Source of the DNA: an uncultured Clostridia bacterium
GTDB taxonomy: Bacteria > Bacillota > Clostridia > Oscillospirales > Ruminococcaceae
Assembly (NCBI GenBank): GCA_945835425.1
Contig: CAMAJC010000004.1
Span: 1-18,142, forward strand
Reading direction: 5' to 3'
Length of the DNA: 18,142 bases
The translations under genes were made by a program, and so were the position numbers. Of this stretch, positions 13,168 through 18,142 are shown in pieces (the stretch's first letter is position 1; each line of letters begins with the position of its first letter). The notes beneath the pieces were generated by a model. The model searched no databases and had not been told where the DNA came from. It saw only the letters and a list, made by a program, of their open reading frames with translations.

Positions 13168-13258
13168 TGTGTTTTTTCCCGTCGAAAGCGGGAAAAAACA
13201 CGCAGACATGCATCCGAAAGAGACAAACTCTGCATAAAGCAGAGGCTCCTGCTATTAT
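13168..13258 (+). repeat. Leader hairpin element, copy 3 (upstream of yicI)
   Basis: Arms 13168-13182 and 13188-13202 pair over 15 positions (13 Watson-Crick and a G-U at each end) around the loop CGAAA; core GTGTTTTTTCCCG and its complement. Downstream come CATGC (13207-13211) and AAGCAGAG beginning at 13237, 35 bases after the hairpin, then GGCTCCTGCTATTA. A local stem CTCTGC-ATAAA-GCAGAG (13228-13244) can also form. The hairpin ends 88 bases before the yicI ATG. The G-U pairs show sequence drift with pairing kept. Confidence 0.65.
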
Positions 13259-13290
13259 ATAGGAAAAAAAAGCGCGAAAGGAAGTTATTT

Positions 13291-15600
13291 ATGAAATTCA
13301 GCGATGGAATGTGGCAGGTACGCGCCGGTTTTACCCTCGAAGCACCCGCCTGCAGTTACGCCGGTCATTACGATGACCACTCTGTCACCCTTTACGGCCC
13401 TTACCGCCCGGTTACCCACCGCGGTATGACCCTGAATGTCGGCCAGATGACCGTCACCCTCCGCAGCCCGATGGAGGGCGTCATTGCGGTCAAAATGGAA
13501 AACTTTATGGGCGAGCGCAAGACCGGTCCTGCATTTAATCTGCAGAATCAGGGCGACTGCGGCACCGTCACCGCTGACGGCGACCATGTGACCCTCCGTT
13601 CCGGCAAGCTGACCGCCGAGATGGATATCCAGGGCGAATGGGGCATCCGCTACTTCTGGGACGGCAAACCCCTGACCGATTCCGGTTTCCGCGGCATGGC
13701 CCACCTCACCGGTCCGGACGGCAATACCTATATGCGCGAGCAGCTTTCCCTGTCCGTTTCGGAACAGATCGCAGGTTTAGGTGAACGGTTCGGCCCTTTC
13801 CTCAAAAACGGCCAGACGGTCGATCTTTGGAATGCCGACGGCGGCACCAACTCGGAGCAGGCCTATAAAAACATCCCGTTCTACCTCTCCACCAGAGGGT
13901 ACGGCGTTTTTGTCAATTCGCCCGCAGAAGTCTCCTACGAGTTCTCTTCCGAGATGGTGACCCGCGCCCAGTTCTCGGTTCCCGGAGAAGAGCTGGAATA
14001 CATGATCATCGGCGGCGACAGCTATAAGGAGATCATCAGCCGCTATACCGCCATGACCGGCCGTCCTCCGCTGGTGCCTGCCTGGACCTTCGGCCTCTGG
14101 CTCTCCACCTCCTTCACGACCAATTATGATGAAGAAACCGTCCTCTCCTTTATTGACGGGATGCTGGAACGGAACATTCCCCTGAGCGTCTTCCATTTTG
14201 ACTGCTTCTGGATGAAGGAGTTCCAGTGGACCGACTTCCTCTGGAACGAGGACACCTTCAAAGACCCCGAAGGGATGCTCCGCAAGATTCACGACCGCGG
14301 CATCAAGGTCTGCTGCTGGATCAACCCCTACATCGCCCAGAAATCCCGCCTGTTTAAGGAAGGCATGGAGAAAGGCTATTTTGTCAAGACCGGCGACGGC
14401 AGCGTCTGGCAGTGGGATATGTGGCAGGCCGGCATGGCCCTGGTCGACTTCACCAACCCCGATGCGGTCAAATGGTATCAGGGTTATCTGCGCCAGCTCT
14501 GCGAGATGGGCGTCGACTGCTTCAAGACCGACTTCGGCGAACGGATTCCGGTGCAGGACCCCTATTACGGCCCGAAGGCTGCCAAATACGGCGTCACCTA
14601 CTTTGACGGCTCCGACCCCTACAAGATGCACAACTACTACACCTACCTCTATAACAAGACCGTTTATGAGCTGCTGGAAGAAGTTTACGGTCCCCAGCAG
14701 GGCTGCCTTTTCGCCCGCAGCGCCACTGCCGGCGGTCAGCAGTTCCCGGTTCACTGGGGCGGCGACAACCTCCCGAACTATCCGTCCATGGCCCAGTCGC
14801 TCCGCGGCGGTATGTCCCTGGCGCTGTGCGGCTTCGGCTACTGGAGCCACGATATCGGCGGATTTGAGGGCGTGTCCGATTACGACATCTTCAAGCGCTG
14901 GACCCAGTTCGGCCTGCTCTCCTCCCACAGCCGCTACCACGGCAGCAACGCCTACAAAGTGCCGTGGATGTACGGCGAAGAAGCGGTCGACGTCACCCGC
15001 GCCTTCACCAAACTCAAAATGCGCCTGATGCCTTACCTCTACCGGATGGCTCTGACCTCCCATGAAGAGGGCATCCCGATCATGCGCCCGATGCTCCTCG
15101 AGTTCCCCGATGACCGCACCGCACCCTTTGTCGACACCCAGTATATGCTGGGCGACAGCCTGCTGGTCGCGCCAATCATGAATCCCGATGGGGTAGGGGA
15201 ATACTACCTGCCGGAAGGCCTCTGGACTGACTGGTTCACCGGCGAGACGGTCGAGGGCGGCAAGTGGTTTAAAAATACTTATGATTATTTTACGCTTCCG
15301 CTGTACGTCCGCGAGAACACCATCCTCGTCCTCGGCAGTCACGACGACCGCCCGGATTACGATTATGAAGTCGATCCCGAAATCCGCATTTTCGGCCTGC
15401 GGGACGGCTGCACAGCCAAAGCGGAAATCATCTCCCAGAAGGGCGAGCGCAAATTCACCGTCACCGCCACCCGTGAGGGCAAGGTCGTATCGGTCCATAT
15501 CGACGGCGAACACGGTCCCATCAAGATCGGCATTGCCGGCGGCATGCTGATGGAACCCGACGGAGACGATTTTACGATCAGCTCAAGGCTTTTAAAATAA
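13291..15600 (+). CDS. yicI: GH31 alpha-xylosidase, YicI type
   Basis: Cytoplasmic glycoside hydrolase family 31 enzyme, 769 aa, close in length and motifs to E. coli YicI, which removes alpha-1,6-xylose from isoprimeverose-type xyloglucan fragments. The nucleophile is Asp414 in CFKTDFGERIP and the acid/base is Asp492 in FPVHWGGD. VFHFDCFWMKEFQW near 305 and the Lys before TDF match the xylosidase-specific pocket of YicI rather than alpha-glucosidases. There is an N-terminal beta-sandwich, a (beta/alpha)8 barrel from about 260, and C-terminal beta domains. The frame stays open upstream through the leader hairpin, but AAGGAAG eight bases before the ATG at 13291 and the family start fix the N-terminus. 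There is no signal peptide, so the substrate must be imported; no transporter lies in the window. Confidence 0.93.
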   Translation: MKFSDGMWQVRAGFTLEAPACSYAGHYDDHSVTLYGPYRPVTHRGMTLNVGQMTVTLRSPMEGVIAVKMENFMGERKTGPAFNLQNQGDCGTVTADGDHVTLRSGKLTAEMDIQGEWGIRYFWDGKPLTDSGFRGMAHLTGPDGNTYMREQLSLSVSEQIAGLGERFGPFLKNGQTVDLWNADGGTNSEQAYKNIPFYLSTRGYGVFVNSPAEVSYEFSSEMVTRAQFSVPGEELEYMIIGGDSYKEIISRYTAMTGRPPLVPAWTFGLWLSTSFTTNYDEETVLSFIDGMLERNIPLSVFHFDCFWMKEFQWTDFLWNEDTFKDPEGMLRKIHDRGIKVCCWINPYIAQKSRLFKEGMEKGYFVKTGDGSVWQWDMWQAGMALVDFTNPDAVKWYQGYLRQLCEMGVDCFKTDFGERIPVQDPYYGPKAAKYGVTYFDGSDPYKMHNYYTYLYNKTVYELLEEVYGPQQGCLFARSATAGGQQFPVHWGGDNLPNYPSMAQSLRGGMSLALCGFGYWSHDIGGFEGVSDYDIFKRWTQFGLLSSHSRYHGSNAYKVPWMYGEEAVDVTRAFTKLKMRLMPYLYRMALTSHEEGIPIMRPMLLEFPDDRTAPFVDTQYMLGDSLLVAPIMNPDGVGEYYLPEGLWTDWFTGETVEGGKWFKNTYDYFTLPLYVRENTILVLGSHDDRPDYDYEVDPEIRIFGLRDGCTAKAEIISQKGERKFTVTATREGKVVSVHIDGEHGPIKIGIAGGMLMEPDGDDFTISSRLLK

Positions 15601-15663
15601 TGTAAAGTTAGTATACTTTACGCATTCCTTTACAGGTGAACACTTATCTTTCGTCTGTAAAGG
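15601..15663 (+). promoter_or_regulatory. Inverted-repeat cluster in glpK leader
   Basis: GTAAAGT (15602-15608) and ACTTTAC (15615-15621) form one inverted repeat; CCTTTACAG (15627-15635) and CTGTAAAGG (15655-15663) form a second with perfect nine-base arms and a 19-base spacer. All four half-sites share the core GTAAAG/CTTTAC. There is no U-tract, so they look more like operator half-sites or a regulatory RNA structure than terminators. No clear promoter could be assigned between yicI and glpK by eye. Confidence 0.5.
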
Positions 15664-15710
15664 ATATTTACTTCACACATGTATCATACAACAGAAAGGA
15701 TGGTTAAAGG

Positions 15711-17204
15711 ATGGAAAAGAAGTACATGATCGCGCTGGATCAGGGAACGACCAGTTCCCGCGCCGTCATTTTCGACCGGGAGCAGAACATCGTCCGCATT
15801 GCCCAGCGGGAATACACCCAGATTTATCCCAAAGAAGGCTGGGTTGAGCATGATCCGCTGGAAATCTACGCCACCCAGTACGGCGTGCTGATGGACGCCA
15901 TGCTGCTGGCAGGCATCGAGGCGGAAGAAATCGCCGCCATCGGCATCACCAACCAGCGGGAAACGACCCTTGTCTGGGAAAAGGACACCGGCCGGCCGAT
16001 CTACAACGCGATTGTCTGGCAGTGCCGCCGCACCGCGTCTATCTGCGAAAAGCTGGCGGCGGACGGCTGGAGCGATTATATCCGTTCTTCGACCGGCCTT
16101 CTGATCGACGCATACTTTTCCGCCACCAAGGTCGCCTGGATTCTCGACCATGTTCCCGGCAGTCGGGAGCGTGCAGAGCGGGGAGAGCTGCTGTTCGGCA
16201 CGGTGGACACCTGGCTGATGTGGAAGCTGTCCGGCGGCGAAATCTTTGCCACCGATTACACCAACGCTTCCCGCACGATGATGTTCAATATCCATACCCT
16301 CACCTGGGACGAAAAGATTCTTTCCCTGCTGGGCATCCCGAAAGCGATGCTCCCGGAGGTGCGCCCGTCCGGCTGTGTCTTTGGAAACGCCCATATCAAC
16401 GGCGTCGAAATACCGATCGCAGGCGTCGCCGGCGACCAGCAGTCGGCTCTTTTCGGCCAGTGCTGCTGGGAAGAGGGGCAGGTCAAAAACACCTACGGCA
16501 CCGGCTGCTTCCTGCTGATGAACACCGGCGACCAGCCGGTCGAGAGCAAAAATGGCCTTGTTACGACGATTGCCGCTTCGCCGCAGGGACATATCCAGTA
16601 CGCCCTGGAAGGCAGCGTCTTTACCGGCGGCGCCGTTGTCCAGTGGCTGCGGGATGAGATGCGGTTCATCGGCGACTCGGCCGATTCGGAATACTACGCC
16701 CGCAAGGTCAAGGACACCGGCGGCGTTTACATGGTTCCGGCCTTTACGGGGCTCGGCGCACCGCATTGGGATATGTATGCCCGCGGCACGCTCATCGGCA
16801 TCACCCGCGGCACCAAGCGCGCCCATATCATCCGCGCGGCGCTGGAATCGATTGCCTACCAGTCCGCCGACCTTCTCGAAGCGATTGTCGCCGATACCGG
16901 CCGTCCGATCGCCGAACTGGCGGTGGACGGCGGCGCTTCGGCCAACGCGTTTTTGATGCAGTTCCAGGCGGACATCCTCGGCGTCCCGATCCTCCGTCCG
17001 GAGATTTATGAATCGACTGCCCTTGGCGCAGCCTATCTGGCGGGCCTGACGGTCGGCTTCTGGAACCGGGAGGAGCTGCTCTCCGCCCGCAGAATCGAGC
17101 GCAGATACACCCCGGAGATGGACGCGGAAACCAGAGCGAAAAAAATGCGCTTCTGGCGGAAAGCTGTTTCCCGCGCAAAGGACTGGGCGCTGGACGAAGA
17201 GTAA
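15711..17204 (+). CDS. glpK: Glycerol kinase
   Basis: ATP-dependent phosphorylation of glycerol to sn-glycerol 3-phosphate (FGGY family, 497 aa, usual length). IALDQGTTSSRAVIFD at the N-terminus is the phosphate-binding loop; NQRETT near 81, WVEHDP near 44 and IAGVAGDQQSALFGQ near 236 are glycerol kinase motifs; DGGASANAFLMQFQADILG is the second FGGY signature. His228 in AHINGVEIPI aligns with the histidine phosphorylated by HPr in low-GC Firmicutes enzymes, so carbon-source control through the PTS is likely. The ATG at 15711 matches the family N-terminus but has an awkward ribosome binding site: TAAAGG touches it and AGAAAGG is 11 bases upstream. No glpF or glpD is adjacent. Confidence 0.95.
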   Translation: MEKKYMIALDQGTTSSRAVIFDREQNIVRIAQREYTQIYPKEGWVEHDPLEIYATQYGVLMDAMLLAGIEAEEIAAIGITNQRETTLVWEKDTGRPIYNAIVWQCRRTASICEKLAADGWSDYIRSSTGLLIDAYFSATKVAWILDHVPGSRERAERGELLFGTVDTWLMWKLSGGEIFATDYTNASRTMMFNIHTLTWDEKILSLLGIPKAMLPEVRPSGCVFGNAHINGVEIPIAGVAGDQQSALFGQCCWEEGQVKNTYGTGCFLLMNTGDQPVESKNGLVTTIAASPQGHIQYALEGSVFTGGAVVQWLRDEMRFIGDSADSEYYARKVKDTGGVYMVPAFTGLGAPHWDMYARGTLIGITRGTKRAHIIRAALESIAYQSADLLEAIVADTGRPIAELAVDGGASANAFLMQFQADILGVPILRPEIYESTALGAAYLAGLTVGFWNREELLSARRIERRYTPEMDAETRAKKMRFWRKAVSRAKDWALDEE

Positions 17205-17238
17205 ATATAGTATGTATTGCCTTTGAAAGGAGCACCTT

Positions 17239-17577
17239 ATGACCCATAAATGCAAGATTACCGTCCTCCGCAAGGAATGTTACAACGATTTGCAGGAGCA
17301 ATATCTCGCCGACCCGAAATCCGGTCCCTGTCCCATGTTCGAGGTTGGGCAGGAGTTTATTTTGGAGCGCAATGACAAGCGGGATGACTTCTGGCATATG
17401 CTGGACGGTAAATTCTGCTCCGAAGCCTGGGACGCCATCAGCCGGTATGTATATACGGCGCTGCAGGGCGGTTCCATTATGAAAGGCTGGACAAACGATG
17501 AGAAAATGATGATCGCCTGCTGCAACGACGGCACAAGGCCCGTTATTTTCAAGATCGAGCGGATTGACGAAGAATAA
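17239..17577 (+). CDS. Small TIGR04076-type protein
   Basis: 112-residue cytoplasmic protein matching, from memory, the TIGR04076 family of unknown function. Conserved-looking features are KCKITVLR at the start, the GPCPMFEVGQEF segment (Cys31), and DGKFCSEAWDAISRYVYTALQGG (Cys60 and Trp63), with further cysteines at 5, 14, 94 and 95. The spaced cysteines could bind a metal or act in redox chemistry, but no function is established. GAAAGGAG lies about seven bases before the ATG. It begins 34 bases after glpK with no terminator between, so it may share the glpK transcript, and 28 bases separate it from the next gene. Confidence 0.75.
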   Translation: MTHKCKITVLRKECYNDLQEQYLADPKSGPCPMFEVGQEFILERNDKRDDFWHMLDGKFCSEAWDAISRYVYTALQGGSIMKGWTNDEKMMIACCNDGTRPVIFKIERIDEE

Positions 17578-17605
17578 TCCGCGGCAGGCCGGACGGAGGT
17601 TTTCT

Positions 17606-18142
17606 ATGATACATAAACAGACGCTTATCAATGCCATCTATTCTCTCGGCCTCCAAAACGCCGCCGTCTGCATTCACACTTCGATGCGTTCCTTCGGCGA
17701 CGAAATCGAGGGCGGCGCGGACGGCCTTGCCGAAGCCTTTCTGGAAAGCGGCTGCACCGTTCTCGTTCCGGCCTTTTCGGATATTTATGAAGAAAAACCG
17801 GTGCCCGGGCTGATGCCGCCGCAGAACGGCGCCGGTGATTATTCCTTTTTCTTAAGCCGGACTCATGACCCTGCACAGATTTTTACCCCTGCCAGCAACG
17901 CAATCACCGTCGAAGAAATGGGTATTTTTCCTTATTATATTCTCCGCCGTCCCGGCCGTCTGCGCGGTGATCACCCGCTGAACTCCTTCGCAGCCGTCGG
18001 CAGGGAAGCGGAGCAGCTGATTGCACCGCAGAATGCCCGGGATGTTTATGCGCCGCTGGAGACGCTCTGCACGATGGACGGTTATGTCCTCCTGATCGGA
18101 ACCGGTCTGGAGAGTGCGACCATCCTCCATTACGCCGAGCAG
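17606..18142 (+). CDS. AAC(3)-family N-acetyltransferase (partial, cut by window end)
   Basis: The first 179 residues of an acetyl-CoA-dependent aminoglycoside 3-N-acetyltransferase-like protein (Antibiotic_NAT family); the frame is open at the right edge and the usual length is about 260-280. Matching segments are VCIHTSMRSFGDEIEGGADGL near 21-41, RGDHPLNSFAAVG near 125, and YAPLETLCTMDGYVLLIGTGLESATILHYAEQ at the end, which corresponds to the conserved dGxvLLlG...T..H..E motif. GGAGG at 17595-17599 sits six bases before the ATG. Chromosomal members of this family often have no proven resistance role, so drug resistance should not be assumed. It probably belongs to the glpK transcript. Confidence 0.88.
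   Translation, partial: MIHKQTLINAIYSLGLQNAAVCIHTSMRSFGDEIEGGADGLAEAFLESGCTVLVPAFSDIYEEKPVPGLMPPQNGAGDYSFFLSRTHDPAQIFTPASNAITVEEMGIFPYYILRRPGRLRGDHPLNSFAAVGREAEQLIAPQNARDVYAPLETLCTMDGYVLLIGTGLESATILHYAEQ

Noticed and set aside
3965..13258. The three hairpins as a metal riboswitch, since two lie before metal-transport genes.
   Set aside because: The third precedes a sugar hydrolase, the conserved part is short, and it matches no riboswitch consensus known to me.
13162..13290. 43-residue N-terminal extension of yicI.
   Set aside because: It reads through the leader hairpin, is Lys/Arg-rich unlike the family, and the ribosome binding site points to the ATG at 13291.
13777..15513. 578-codon open frame antisense to yicI, and similar long antisense frames over glpK (15684-17273) and corC (4129-5325).
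   Set aside because: They lie opposite genes with strong family matches and GC-rich third positions, which removes stops on the other strand. Their translations look like no protein family and have no suitable ribosome binding sites.
17606..18142. AAC(3)-like gene as an acquired antibiotic resistance gene.
   Set aside because: Codon use matches the neighbours, there is no mobile element, and the family has many chromosomal members without shown resistance.

Overview
The window reads as a chromosomal segment of a fairly GC-rich Clostridia-class Firmicute, most like the gut Oscillospiraceae/Ruminococcaceae. This rests on the gene order tlyA-nadK-argR-recN, strong AGGAGG-type ribosome binding sites, use of TTG and GTG starts, an HPr-phosphorylation-type histidine in glycerol kinase, and a CsoR/CopA copper locus. 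The taxonomic call is inference. There is no phage, IS element, CRISPR array, rRNA or tRNA here, and most genes are housekeeping or common accessory genes.

Layout. 20-3897 (+) is a tight four-gene cluster: TlyA-type RNA methyltransferase, NAD kinase, arginine repressor ArgR and DNA repair protein RecN, with gaps of 12-29 bases. 4069-5331 (+) is a CNNM/CorC-type membrane protein with CBS domains, closed by a hairpin. 5409-5864 (+) is an orphan protein with a PD-(D/E)XK nuclease-like core in AT-richer DNA. On the minus strand, 8788-5925 is a copper operon, copA then csoR, with a consensus promoter, a CsoR-like G-tract operator just after the -10 box, a long leader and a terminator abutting the csoR stop. 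A second minus operon runs 11641-9216: CinA C-terminal/PncC amidase, TRIC/UPF0126 membrane protein, NapH-like membrane ferredoxin and GNAT acetyltransferase, with a good promoter at one end and a terminator at the other. On the plus strand follow an M42 aminopeptidase, a YicI-type GH31 alpha-xylosidase, glycerol kinase, a TIGR04076-type small protein and an AAC(3)-family acetyltransferase cut by the window end.

How parts work together. CopA pumps Cu(I) out and CsoR, translationally coupled behind it, should repress the whole operon through the operator near 8950. CopA carries an extra C-terminal metal-binding domain preceded by an in-frame AGGAGGT and ATG, so the same mRNA may also make a free 68-residue CopZ-like chaperone. 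YicI releases xylose from xyloglucan-type oligosaccharides and GlpK feeds glycerol to glycolysis, but no transporter genes accompany them here.

The most unusual non-coding signal is a three-copy leader element. A near-perfect 15-16 bp hairpin (TTTTCCC...GGGAAAA type) lies 69-88 bases upstream of corC, copA and yicI, always in the orientation of the downstream gene, and is followed 35-36 bases later by a shared AAtCAgAG-like motif. The glpK leader carries a different cluster of TGTAAAG/CTTTACA inverted repeats.
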